Below are positions 47,965 to 59,696 of a stretch of DNA of 64,000 bases, in pieces. Positions within the stretch are counted from its first letter, which is position 1; each line of letters begins with the position of its first letter. The stretch spans positions 608,746-672,745 of the forward strand of contig KN834756.1 of the NCBI GenBank assembly GCA_000827265.1, in the 5' to 3' direction. The DNA comes from Collybiopsis luxurians FD-317 M1. Lineage: Eukaryota; Basidiomycota; Agaricomycetes; Agaricales; Omphalotaceae. A program made the translations under genes and the position numbers. The notes beneath the pieces are model-generated. The model had not been told where the DNA came from and did no database searches. It saw nothing but the letters and a program-made list of their open reading frames with translations.

Positions 47965-47971
47965 CTTATAT
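47965..47971 (-). promoter_or_regulatory. TATA box of the NLR gene
   Basis: TATATAAG on the minus strand about 40 bp upstream of ATG 47926, consistent with a TATA-driven promoter and supporting the 47926 start. Confidence 0.45.
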
Positions 47972-48674
47972 ACTCCCTGCTCCCCTTACGGCACACCGTC
48001 ATGATCGGATATATTTACTGTTCACGAGAACGAATCCCATGATTCAATTCAATGTAAATTGATTCGTAGGGAAATCTGGTATCGATTCATTTCTACGGGG
48101 CAAATGATTCCAACGATACCGAATATAACTTGTATATAAGCGTAGGGGACCACTGCTAATGCAGGACTACGAGAAAGGGAAGATGAAAGGTGTCGATTGT
48201 TTTGAACCGGATAGGTCGAGAGTGTATTGGTTACGATTCGAAAACATCCAACATAAATGACTGCCATCATAATCGACTAGAGCCTGAGCAGTAAACAACG
48301 AGAGCCTAGAGGCTCACGGTAGATACCACCGTAATAAAGCAGTCCAATCCTGCTTTGATAAGTACACTTCATAACTTTATATATATCAGTATTGAGAATA
48401 CAAAGAAGTAGAGCACGCGCACCCTCGTCGAGCATTTCAGCAAAAGTGTACCGTAACCGTAACATCAACACACCTACTCTACGCCGATTAAACCTCCGCT
48501 CAAATGACTCGCGATCCAATAGACAACATACCCATCCAATCCTATCTCGCCTTCAAGGGCCCCGATCCAGATTCCAAGGTCCAAGGTCCAAATTCCATCC
48601 CATCCCAGACAATCCATCCTCCAACACTTCCCGCACTCGCCCACCATTCGAACAGACCAGAAGTTCATGCTCAT
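47972..48674. other. intergenic, no gene seen
   Basis: Lies between the NLR promoter and the 3' end of RPAP3 copy C. A plus-strand open frame from 48504 (MTRDPIDNIPIQSYLAFKG) runs into sequence antisense to RPAP3_C and is probably chance; its first 40 codons could be a real small exon. Confidence 0.3.
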
Positions 48675-48802
48675 GCCCAACCACGTATCCCTATCCTTCT
48701 CCCCATCCCCATCCAATCCTCGCTCCGAAGCTCTGAAAACCTCTCCAACAACACCCCTCATCATCTCCCTCTCCCCGCTCCTCAAAAACATCGCGACCGT
48801 GT

Positions 48803-48950
48803 GAATTCGGCAGACTTGGAGCAACGCCTGAAGGGCGATAGAAATAAGAGAGATGACGTTGGTATATGCCTGGTTCGAATTCGGCAGACTTGGAGCAACA
48901 CCTGAAGGACAGTAGTAATAAGAGAGGTGACGTTGGTATACGCCTGGTTC
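48803..48950. repeat. 74-bp tandem duplication in RPAP3 copy C
   Basis: The segment beginning GAATTCGGCAGACTTGGAG at 48803 repeats at 48877 with a few differences. It falls within the RPAP3_C coding exon and, not being a multiple of three, disrupts the frame. Confidence 0.8.
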
Positions 48951-50317
48951 TGGGCTGCAGCAGGGGAGACAGAAGCGGAGGCGGAGGAATACAAAGATGA
49001 ATTCGGACTATTTTCATCCAACGCCGCACGGAACGTCTTGAATATCCGCATAAGCACCGGAGGTTCGAGAGAGTTTTGAAACTTAGTTGGGTAAGGGCCG
49101 ATTGCCTATGGAGAGACAAGATTTCAGAGGTCGGAGGGGGATCCAACGTCGTCACGAACAAGTACCCACCATAATATACCTAAACCTTTCTTGCCAACTC
49201 TTCTCCCCCCTGCTGCGCCAACCGATCCCAACCCCTCGTAAACTCGAACAGCGTCGAAATCTTCGTGCCCAAGCTCACGCCGGATCCCCAACAATAATTA
49301 ACATTATCCTCCAGAGCAGCAGGAGATGAACTCTCTCCCCCGTTCCCATCTCCGACAACTTCCTCTACACTCGATGTCCTCGTGTTGAAAATCGTATTCT
49401 TCCCCGACGCACAGAATATTTCTCCGCCTACGCGGCTGACCTTGGACACGTTTTCGTCGCGCGCGCGTTTGGCTTGTTGGAAGGATGTCGTGGGGGAGGG
49501 ATGTCGAGGATGTCGAGGGTTCTGGTTCCGCAGCCGCCTTGGGTGCTTCCGCGGCTAGTTTTGGTGCTGCAGCTGGGACTACTGGGGGCGATTTTGGTAC
49601 TGATGAGGATGAAGAGGATAGAGATGCGGGTGAGGAAGAGGACGGCGGCGGTACGGTTGAGGGTGGGTGCGGTGTAGCAACAGTGGATGTAGCAGGAGAC
49701 CGCGAGGTGGGGGTGGACACCACGTTCGGTTTGGAAATAGTCCGAGTGATCGACGAAGGCTTTTCTTTTACTGTAGCTTCACGAGTAGAGGTCGAAGATC
49801 GTGTTGGCGACGGTGACGGTGCTGGTTTAGTTTTCGTCGGTGGCTCGATGATCTTGATTGGTACACGTCTCCTCAGCGGATGGACCACATCCGACGAAGA
49901 AAATTTCCAAATTCGATCTTTTATTGAACTCAGCTCGTTCTTCACCTACTCGTTGGACGAATCTAGAGACGCAGCCAGTTCGAGGTCTAGGCAAAAAAAA
50001 ATTCGGTCAATACACTTTGCAATTGAGAGCAGCGATGTACACACACGTTTTTGTGCATCATCCAGCTTTCCTAGTGCCCTTCTAGCCTGAGCCCGTCGAA
50101 ACAACGCTTTAACATTAGACTTGTTGAGATTCAAGACGCTTGTACAATCCCTCTCAGCGTCTTCATTCCTGTTCACAGGCACGCGCAATCGTTAGTATGC
50201 TATCTAAAGAAAATTTCCAAGATAGAGCGTACTTGCCTAGCTTGAGATACGCGGCAGCTCTATTCAAGGGAAAAGTCCAATCTGAGGAATCTTCTAGGAT
50301 AGCTTGGGTGTAGTGCC

Positions 50318-50953
50318 TAGTGTTGCCGCGGCTCGGCTAGCCGCAAGTCGACTTACGTAGCCGCGGCTCTCACGCTTAGCCGGAATGAGCTGGCTTGAGC
50401 TGACTTGAGCTGGGGTCAAGCCGACTTCAAGCTGGCCAGCCGAAAGAAAAATTCCCTCCAAAATTAACATAAAATATTTCTACAATGATTGCCTGCGCCA
50501 GTCAGAACAAACGTGAGTGAACTATACAGGGTCCTAAGCCTCGAATGAGCGCTTAGCGGATGCTGTGAACTGACGTTGTTACGTTGCTTGATGTGGTTAC
50601 GGCAAAATTTTCTCAGCAAACGTTATATTGATGCCATACAATGCCCTTACATAAAACAAAACTGTATGACTTGACTTCACTGAATCGATGTTGAAAAATG
50701 TTCGATATTTGCAATGCACTGAGGAAAGGGTCTCTGAAGTAAGCCCAAAGATGATAAGTACAATTTGAAAATGGATTTGGAAACAGTTGGGCAATGTTTG
50801 GCAATCGAGCTGGTAGGAGTCGACTGCGAGCCAGCTCCAAGCCGCAGCATTCAGCTAGGAGCCGTGGGAAGCTGGCTCATATGAGGGTGCCCGCCGGCTG
50901 ACCGGCTCGGCTCCGGCTAATAGCCGGCTTATTTACAAGCCGCGGCAACACTA
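50318..50953. mobile_element. hAT-type MITE in exon 2 of RPAP3 copy C
   Basis: 636 bp with terminal inverted repeats TAGTGTTGCCGCGGCT and an 8-bp target duplication GTAGTGCC (50310-50317 and 50954-50961). The uninterrupted target can be read in the sister copies. Subterminal regions are rich in AGCCG and GAGCTGG-type motifs. No transposase frame, so non-autonomous. The 8-bp duplication and TAGNGTTG ends are hAT hallmarks. Confidence 0.9.
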
Positions 50954-51157
50954 GTAGTGCCCAATTGCAGACTAATAGTCGCCGTTTTTGAAAGAGGTAT
51001 TGCCCTACAAGGTATAAATATAACTTCCTGATGTAGCTGTGGCTCTTACCTTGTCTTTGGCTGCTTGAGCCTTTGCGCTCGTCATGTACACCAAGGAAGG
51101 GGTCGTGGCTTGTTTAGCACCCACATTGAGCCAAGCGCTGAAAAAAAAAAAACATAC

Positions 51158-51203
51158 GTTATGTCAATACAGGCGCATGTACTAACCGATATACTACCAC
51201 TCC
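51158..51203 (-). pseudogene. tRNA-Asp remnant (5' half)
   Basis: The minus strand reads GTGGTAGTATATCGGTTAGT then ATGCGCCTGT, the first half of the tRNA-Asp at 37179. The anticodon loop and everything 3' are lost. Same relative position to RPAP3 as in copies A and B. Confidence 0.75.
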
Positions 51204-51713
51204 GTATGTTTTGATATTATATATGTACTGCTAGTTTTCTCCGTTTCCTGTGGTACAATGATGGGAAAAGCTACAAACGGCCACTCGCGTACTACCAATG
51301 TGCAATCAACACATGGGGTACTTGGCTGAACAGCTATACTGTGCTATTTCAAATGGAAGTTCATTAATTCAAGAAATTTGGTTGATAAAAAATACAAAAA
51401 AAAAAATCCAAAAATTGAGAAAAAATCAAAACTGATGTAGGATTTTTTGGCCAATGATGTATGACTGAACTTCCTTTCGAAATGGTACAGTATGCATCGC
51501 AATGTCAGTAAAACTCAACTACAGATCTTTTCTGTTTACTATAGTCTGATCTGGGAGTCTCGGTCGAGACAATTCCCAATCCTACATAAATATCAAATCA
51601 TATTACTAACACCAGAAAAAAATAGCAAATGGATCTTGATCCATGTAGTAGATAGAGCATGTGAAAGCTATAGAACTGCCTACTTCCTAAAGGACTGTCA
51701 AATAGAAAGGATG

Positions 51714-53312
51714 TTACACCTCGGCAGTGATCCTCTTCATTTCTATCGCAACCTCTGCAATGTGCTCTGACTGTCCTACAGACTCATTATGAGATGCAGT
51801 CTGAAAATTGACAAGACTTGAAATATTTTTGCCACCCATTGGTCCTGATCTTTGCTTTGAAGAGTATTTCATGGAAGAGGTCGAAAAGGCAGTATTTTGG
51901 GAATCAATGACCTTCTGGCTGATGGTTCTTCCCAAGCATGTGTGTAAAATAATCAAGGTTGGAGCAATACCCTGTAAAAGCATTAAGCATGAGGTGCACT
52001 TTCAGAATGAGAAATCTCACCGCCATCTCCATTACTGTTGGTGTTAGATTGACAGGAATAGAAATCCTTTCAGTAGTTCCTTCCAAGGCGGCATGTGCAA
52101 TCAGTGTGAGTGGGTAAATCATCCCGCATTCTATCCTGTAAGATAATCAGGCGTATTATATATATATGGGTGCCCGAATCACATACAGGACTAAAATTAT
52201 TTGCTTGTATCTCTTATTGATAGTACGTTCTTGACCAAATGATTTGCTTGTCCGCACTCCCATCCACCAGATACGTCCAGCTGTTGGACAGAGTGAACAT
52301 ACTGTTTAAGATAGATAATCCATTGAATACAAACCTATCATCAAAGTGTACAGCAGATTAAGAGCGGCATTGGCATAATAGAATCCAAGGTGGTAGTTGA
52401 CTCCCTTGAGCTCCAGTGTATAGTTTGCCGGAATTGCTGAGTTCGAAAATCCCTTTGTCCTCATGATAGTTGCCGCAAGCCCCTCCACTATATCATAGTC
52501 AATTAATGTATGGACAACATTGGTCATTCAAGCACATACCATTAACTGCCAGGGATGCTAGAATTGGAAATGTTGCAATCCAGATATTAGATCCCCATAC
52601 CAAATAGATGCGATGAATCTGGGTTCATATGGATCACTTCTATATTTATCTAGACACTTTTTGACATTGACTTACAAGGACAGAGTCTGCAATGGCGCTA
52701 TATGTGGATGAACAAACAGACAAATGGAGGATCATTTCTATCACTTACTTTGTAAGTATCATGCATGTATAGGCTAATCCTCTGAATAGAACCAAGTGAA
52801 TATGGGAAAGTAAACAGGATAGAAAAGTAAACTCTTACACCATGACAGTCTCCCTCTTACTTTGTGAAAGAAAGTCAAAGAACGGGTCGGCATCCTGAGT
52901 CAGGAGGGCAGTATATGCCACAACCAGATCATCGAGGCCACTTGCCGCATTAATTAGTCCTCCCAACGTGGAAATAAAGAATAGAGCAATGGTCCAAGTA
53001 AGATGCAGCTTTCGGTGGCCAATGTTTCTGTTCTTGTGAAGCAAGTAGCAAGATAATCCAAAGAGTAGGGTATAGAAACCTTAACAAAACATCAATGACA
53101 GGTGCCAGCAATGAACGACGGGAAAGTTTACCAAAGAGAGCGATCGCAAGCTGTAACATCGTATAGACAATGAGAAATATGAAATAAGCTGAGAGCACGC
53201 TTACCGCAAAACTGATAATGGGGCCCAAGACTGCAAATTGCACGGAAAATAATGATATTCCCGCAAAAGTGATCCCCATGCTAGCGACGGCTGCAGCACA
53301 ATTCCAAGACAT
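51714..53312 (-). CDS. fungal seven-helix integral membrane protein
   Basis: Uncharacterised membrane-protein family common in Agaricomycetes; role unknown. Starts MSWNCAAAVASMGITFAGIS at 53312 and ends at TAA 51714 after EMKRITAEV. About nine exons with 50-60 nt introns. Segments in order: VQFAVLGPIISFA, LAIALFGFYTLLFGLSCYLL, LHLTWTIALFFISTLGG, IYLVWGSNIWIATFPILASL, GFYYANAALNLLYTLMI, ESGMIYPLTLIAHAAL, then APTLIILHTCLGR and a cytoplasmic Ser-rich tail. Predicted junctions keep frame and no stop was seen in exons, so it is probably functional. Its 3' end is duplicated at 6589-7042. Related to, but not the same as, the gene split at 18867-34404. Confidence 0.75.
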
Positions 53313-53533
53313 GCACTCTTTTATATCGAGAACCTACCTGCAAGGTCTGTTTTGGTAACGATGTGATCAATTAATGCTGATTTTCAGACTGTCCGGCTCG
53401 GACACATACAATATATTACTGTCTCCTTACTTTTGGCTGCCGCGAAAGCACTGTTACTCTCGGCTCCCTGCCCATGCTGCCACTTTTAGCCAATGTACAT
53501 AGCCCAGGGAATTCACTATTTTCCAGTCCAATT

Positions 53534-53750
53534 ACGAGTGCATGGAACGGAATGGAATGCCGAGTTTATGTCTCAACAATGTTGTGCCTGATCCAAAACA
53601 GACAATTTTGAATTGATCTAATTCTCACAACCTATACAATTTTAGTTTGTTTTCATTACATTGATGATCCACTAAGTAATTTGTCTCATTACTGAAAAGG
53701 GCACAAGTCCCACTGCTACACATTAGCATTGGCCCACTATGCATCAAGTT
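53534..53750 (+). repeat. dispersed repeat, copy 2 (CpG-poor)
   Basis: About 215 bp matching 36581-36809. Several CG dinucleotides of copy 1 (for example in GCGTTAGCGTTGG and GCGTCAAG) are CA here. Confidence 0.7.
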
Positions 53751-54052
53751 TGGAGACTGCTGCGGAGTTGTCATGAACTTGGTTGTCTACTTTCTAAATA
53801 CAATGTCCCAATTTGATCGAGTTCCTCAAAGTCTTGACATTCATTTTGACAGCTAGATCTTGTCAAATGAATGATTCGAGCATCTGTTTCTGATTAAATC
53901 TTCCTTCTTTTGCTGGACATAGAGATAACACTGCATAAGATTTGTAAAATAGATTTCCAGTTTGAGTCCTGCACAGATATCGAGGTCAAATGTGTTCATC
54001 AAATACTTGCAACTAGAACAGAGCAGTGACATCAGCTAAGTCTTGATTAACG

Positions 54053-54236
54053 GGCCGTCACATTACAAAGTCTGAGTCAACTAAAATCTGTTGTCATGGT
54101 GCCTGAGCTTTTAATAAAGCAGGTAAGTTATCTCTAACCAGTGAGGCCATCACATTGCAAAGTCTCAGTCACCTAAAGCCTATTGTTATGGTGCTTGAGC
54201 TTTCAGTCGCAAGGCAGGTTTATAATTTAGAACTTG
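54053..54236 (+). repeat. imperfect tandem duplication, period 92 bp
   Basis: GGCCGTCACATTACAAAGTC at 54053 recurs as GGCCATCACATTGCAAAGTC at 54145. The two units differ mainly by transitions. The preceding AACTAGA...AGTCTTGATTA stretch also recurs near 54383. Confidence 0.7.
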
Positions 54237-57200
54237 TCATTCCATAATATTTTGTATAATAGCACCGTTGTTCATAGTTGGTCCAATGTAGGCAAGCTCA
54301 AACCTGTGCTGTACCATCATTTCCGTGAGCCACGGCTTTCACGCTTGGCCGGACAATCCCGGCAGGATATTCTAATATCTGCAACTAGACCGGAGCATTG
54401 ATATCACCTGAGTCTTGATTAGATACTTATCGTGTTGAAGTGCATTGTCTTATATTTACTCTGTATTTGTATCATCACCAGCTACTGGCCGGTAGATGAT
54501 CATATGAAAGGCACCCATTGCGCCATCAACCAATGCTGCCTTGGCCCAAAACAGCACCAAGTAGGGAGATCATACATCATCCCAAACAACATACATCACC
54601 GAAAGCATGCGGTAATTATAGGAAAATGCTATGAAGAGGGCGGCTTCACACCTTGCACTGTTCATGATGCCGCTAGTAGTACCTTGCGACCGCCTGGGAA
54701 TTCAATTGTAAGAAGCCATCTGAATTCAAGATTTCTTTTCACTACTATTCATTGCAATTCATTCAGGTTTGCTTGCCGCACTTGACCCGATTTATCCCTG
54801 CCGAATGTTTGCCGGCTTAATATAAAAGCCTGCCCAAGTTGCAAGTCGCAAGCTGTGACGGCTTTTGCCGCAAGCTAAATTTTCATCAGCGGCATGCTAT
54901 TTCAGGCAAGTTGGACAGGTCGGACAAGTTCTGTAAGTTGATGCTTTACGCCTCTGCTGTTCATGTACTCACTGCAATTCAACTTGGAGCACATGTAGAA
55001 ACTATCTAAGGGACTGTAATGTTTGATAATGATAGTTTGGTACATTTTTACTTGTGGATTCTGGCTAAGTTCCTCGAAAGAGCTGAGAACAAATGTATAG
55101 CATTCCATAACAGTAAATTACTACTTATTTTTGCTTCTATCAAAACTATCTAGGCTCCTAATGTAGCCTAGTACAAAGGTCTAGTGGTGTTTCTCAGGCT
55201 GGAGCATAGTCATCAGGGAAAAGCCAAAATGAGTATTACACCTCCAAATACCGATGTAAAATGTGTGATAATGGTTGTGGCAGTTGGAAAAGTCAAACGT
55301 GGCAGGTAGCGGAGTAGCTTGTAGGGCAAGCCAAAAAGCCGATCAAGTCAGTCAACTTGTTCTCAACTTTCCATGATGTTGCCTCCCAGTTTACAACTAA
55401 ATTATCCAGTCATTCATTACAACCAGAGCAAATCTTCATACATACTACAAAAAGTTTACATAATGCAGGAAAAATGCATGAGCAGGTAAAGAAACGAAGG
55501 ATAGCGAGAACATGGTTGCTATCCTAACCTGAGTGTTGAGCATGCAAATTTACAGTGGGTTAGCACCATGATTGGGTTAACGGGAGTCTATAACACTGCA
55601 GCTACCATGTGCAGTGGGTGTGGTTTGAGTCGCAGCTGTACTGGCGCTTGCGTCGGAAAAATCGTAGAAATCCCTTAATAATTGTGTGATTTACCGATTA
55701 CAAGTCAAAAAGTACAACACATACTTACTCTGTCACGATCCCTCGGAAAGACTTCAACGTCCTTGTCTCCAAAAGGGAATACAACCCTTCCAATCAGGAG
55801 TTGAGATTGTAGAGATGTATATGATCTAAAATGGCTCACGAGTTCAATCCACGTCCGTTTTGCAATGAATCCCCTTGATGTAGATTACTGAGGAGTCTCG
55901 ATAGATGTTTATTAATGGCAAGCTTGTCAAACTCACTCGTCACCAAATTCCTCATCAACACTGACAGATAGTGTATTATCGACGCTGGTATCTTTTGAAA
56001 CTGGACGAGCCAGGACTGAGGCTTTGGTTGTAAGAAGAGAGAAAGACAAAACTTTGATTATGGATGGAAACTTCATCCTTTTTGCCGGGACATCTGCCAT
56101 GTTTGCACTGTCTTTTAAATACAGAGGATAAGAGAGGACTTCGGCGGTCTTTCAAATCAGTCAAAATGACGTGCCTGAAAAAATGAGCTTCAATCTGGCA
56201 GAACACCTTTGACTGCGGAACCGAGTGAAGCCGAATTCCTCATATACTAATGCGTGAGAAGTCTTTTTTTTTTTTCTTCTTGCCATCATGTTATTCAATG
56301 TTCCTGGCCTAAAAAATTCAGCTATGCCTGAATGAGACACCCAGTGCAATGATGCTGCGTTGCTGTTTGACCTCGATGCGCTATTACGAGCATTGATGAG
56401 TCTCTGACTTGATGTTACTGAGAGCTCCGAAAAGTCAGGAAATCAAATGAAGCATATGCCTCCGTATAAATTGATCTGCAACTTTCCATTGAAGATGAGG
56501 TCAGGTTGAGGCACAGTGTCTGAACCTTGGAAACTTCGGCCCGGTTAAATGACACGCCAGACGGAATGATATTGAAAACAAATAATCAAGCCTACAGATG
56601 GCAAAAATTGCTTGACCGACATTATCTGGAGAGAATTGTTGAGTCAAAGGATATATAGGTGATAGAGTGAACACTCTGACTTGCCGTAATAGTGTAGCGA
56701 TTGGCTCCTGAAACTGATGTATCTTTGTGACCTAGAAATTCAAAGGACCGAAACAATCAATAAATATTGAGAATTCCGCGGTCTGTTTGATCAAACCGCA
56801 ATGGCGTACAGATGACTACTAGCGATGAAAAATTTAGTTCATTATCATGGCATCAGGCATACATTGATGGTCACAGACTCAAGTTAAATATACTGCCGCT
56901 TGTCCAAGCAACCAGACATCTGATACCCATGTAAATCAACAATAAACATCATGCCTCTGTGATACCATCCCGCAACTTAATTTTCCAACATGATGGAAAT
57001 TGAGTCACCCATAATTTTGCTGCATGCATATTCATGAAGGAACCTCATTACAAGTGCATGGAATGAAATGGAATGCTGAGTTCATGCTGCAATGATTTTG
57101 TACCTGATCCAAGACAGGCAATAAGTTGGTCTAAAATGATTCAGACATTTTGAACATGTGAAAAACTCAACTTCAGAGATGGAACAAGATAATATCTGAC

Positions 57201-58379
57201 CACCATTTGAATACATTAGGAGATGTTAATGTGCAATTTTCAGGTCTTAACTCTCAAAACTCCATCCTCCATGTCCATTGCAAAGTCAATTTTCCTGATT
57301 TTCTCCAGCACATTGAGCAAGATCTACTCATATCTAGGATCTGAGATTTTTTTTTCTGAGGCCTTCAGAACTATATTAATAATTATAAATTAACACTTCA
57401 ATTGCTCAACAGTTCAAAATGCTCCTCTTAATTTCGAAGTTTTTTGAGAATAATTTTTCTATATTTGGTAATTTGCCACATACGGAAGGCACTGATGTCT
57501 TCAAAAATTTATGGAAAAATACTTTGAATTATTTAGAACAGCTTCCTCAGCCAACATGTATGGCAAAAGTCGAAATTGGAGTCTCCCCAGTCGCTGAGAG
57601 ATTCTGTAGTATACATGTATTACAGTCAATATACAATAATACATACACTGAAGTGATGTCACTATGCTCTAATACAAATGGTTGAATATGCTATAGTGTA
57701 CTCACTTGAATGACTTTTTCCTGCTGGGAGAACTATTGAAAGCTGGATAGTATAATCCTTGAGCTTTCTTCACTGTATCTCTACAGTAAGGGGGACCGAA
57801 AAAAAAATTATATACCAGAGGTCAGAAAATTATTTTCGGGCCTCCACTGTGAACCTACCTACCACCACATGATATTTATGGTCATGTGTAATCCAAATAA
57901 GGAAATTGATTATGATAATTAAATACTGCGTAACTCTTTTACCCAAGTACTATACACTCAATGGAGTCTTATAAAGCCCTCAACTGAGTCCAAAGTTTAA
58001 ACATTGAGTATGATACTGTGGATCAAAATACAAATTAGAAAATCATATTCCACATTGATTCCACAGTCATAATGCCAATAACTACCTGTTTTGTCTATGT
58101 AACCCCACCTGTGCCCATGCCAATTCATTTGTTGAGGCATAATGCCTTGCCACCTGTATCAATGGTCAGATTCTACAGAGGTGAGTTAGTATGTATTCAT
58201 CAGGTATTCATGAATAAGCAAAACTCCTTACCACTGGTAAGGAGTTACCAGATTGCTATTACTTTCAGACATCTTTATGTGGTAAAAAAGAAAGCAATAA
58301 ACAATAAAAAATGAGTGAGCAATTGAGAATTCAGATTCAAGTGGCATGCAGATCATGTCAGCATTGAGTTCAGCACTGC
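54237..58379. other. gene-poor, AT-rich DNA; no confident gene
   Basis: 54330-54355 (GAGCCACGGCTTTCACGCTTGG) resembles the inner part of the hAT MITE at 50360-50385 and may be a decayed relative. Minus-strand pieces around 55980-55735 (SVDEEFGDE; IGRVVFPFGDKDVEVFPRDRD) followed by GT donor sites look like exon relics, but I could not build a gene. 57050-57130 is a partial third copy of the 36581 repeat. 57780-57985 resembles 58710-58985 in parts. Confidence 0.3.
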
Positions 58380-58381
58380 TA

Positions 58382-58614
58382 TAGGCATCAGGAAAAAGTT
58401 CCTATGCCCAGGCTGCCTAGAGACACCCCTCAAATCCTAGGGAGCCTCAGGATCCCCTCAGGATCCCTGGGCTCCCTGGGTGAAATTATAGAGCTCTAAG
58501 GGCCCTTAAAATCATCCCCAGGGATCCCAGGGAGCCCAGGGAGCCTCAGGGTCCCCTAGGATTTAGGGGGTGTCCCTGGGCAGCCTGGGCTAAAGGTGTT
58601 GTTTCTGATGCCTA
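58382..58614. mobile_element. mariner-type MITE with TA target duplication
   Basis: 233 bp. Ends TAGGCATCAG and CTGATGCCTA are flanked by TA (58380-58381 and 58615-58616). The inverted arms extend inward about 100 bp, including GCCCAGGCTGCC near 58406 pairing with GGCAGCCTGGGC near 58590, so it is almost a full hairpin. No coding capacity. TA duplication suggests Tc1/mariner or pogo-type mobilisation. Confidence 0.7.
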
Positions 58615-59057
58615 TATGTCCACAATAGTGTATTTAATGCCACCAGAGACTGTTGTAATGATAATTTATGTGCTACAAGGCTGCTAGACTACCATTTGAG
58701 GGTCCTCAATATGTCGGTCAAAAAATATTTTTCAAGCCTCATCGCCCAACCTACCTACCTACCCTTGGTCCGGGATTTCCCAGCCCAGACCCCCTTGCTC
58801 TACAGTAGGCTTACTAGGGTCCTGTTTTATGGCCATTTTACACTTTTAGAAGTCTTGATTGCTCAAGTATTTTTGCATTTCCTGAGCTCAATTTTAGGCC
58901 AAATAAGGAAATTTTTATATGGATATGATCCCAAGAGTCATCTCTACAGCTTTCATTATGGGGTCACATCATGGTAAAGTGAATTTCCTAAATAGGAAAT
59001 TTTCACTGATCCCTTGATTGATAAAAGATCTATTACTTGGAGTGAGGGTGCATGGTA

Positions 59058-59696
59058 CTATGGAAATCCAGCATCAGAGAGATCAACTGCATCCATGATA
59101 GCAGTGTTGAAATTGAAGCCATCAACAGAAGGACCCTCAAAAGTATCATAGGGGTTGCTGAAGGGAGACAACAAGAACTCATCCAAATTGGGCAACTCTA
59201 GGCCTGGCATTAGGTATTGATGGATGTGGGAGGGTAGATCTAGCTCACCTGTAGAGTCAGAGTCAAGTGCAGAAGCCAGCTCCATTCGAGCCTTGTCCAG
59301 CATTTGAGCAAGTTTCTGGATGTAGCTGCGGCGGAGCACTGTAAAATCGGGAAGGATATCTTGAGGTACATTGTGGCATGATGAACCTTGATATCTGGCT
59401 ACTAGGTATTCAGATGTAGCCTCAAAAGAGGGAGGATCCTCAACATAGAAGGATACTGCAGTGTTAACGCTGGTAAAAGATTGAAGGGCTGAGGTAAACA
59501 ATCCTGGACCTGTGCTGGAAGAGTATTTCTCAGTTCTAGTTCTTGATGAAGTCTGGCCCATCTGGCCCATCAAGGAAGTCTCTTGGGCATGACTGCTCAA
59601 AGAATTCGCACCCAGAATTGAGTGCGCCACAGGAAGGAGCAGATTGAACAGGGAATTTTCCTGTCTGTTTGCCTTTGGAAATGAATGTGGCATCAT
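59058..59696 (-). CDS. hypothetical protein, acidic C-terminus
   Basis: Not recognised. 212 codons from ATG 59696 (MMPHSFPKANRQENSLFNLL) to a stop at 59058. No membrane segment or signal peptide. A central helix-prone part (VLRRSYIQKLAQMLDKARME) is followed by an acidic tail ending AIMDAVDLSDAGFP. Upstream exons are possible. CpG content is low, with no sister copy for comparison. Could be a regulatory protein fragment, but nothing diagnostic is visible. Confidence 0.4.
   Translation of the reverse strand: MMPHSFPKANRQENSLFNLLLPVAHSILGANSLSSHAQETSLMGQMGQTSSRTRTEKYSSSTGPGLFTSALQSFTSVNTAVSFYVEDPPSFEATSEYLVARYQGSSCHNVPQDILPDFTVLRRSYIQKLAQMLDKARMELASALDSDSTGELDLPSHIHQYLMPGLELPNLDEFLLSPFSNPYDTFEGPSVDGFNFNTAIMDAVDLSDAGFP

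Larger units (their letters stand above)
48675..51085 (-). pseudogene. RPAP3-like gene copy C, broken
   Basis: All five exons can be followed from ATG 51085 to about 48675, and CpGs are mostly kept. Damage: TAG in the first TPR (near 50988), a hAT-type MITE inserted in exon 2 (50318-50953), a frameshift at the end of the Pro-rich linker (near 49500) and a 74-bp tandem duplication in the last exon (48803-48950). It shares its upstream flank (tRNA-Asp remnant, then the membrane-protein gene) with copy A, so A and C come from one block duplicated in opposite orientation. Confidence 0.85.

Noticed and set aside
54053..54236. CRISPR-like spacing of repeats
   Set aside because: Only two imperfect 92-bp units, eukaryotic context; a plain tandem duplication.
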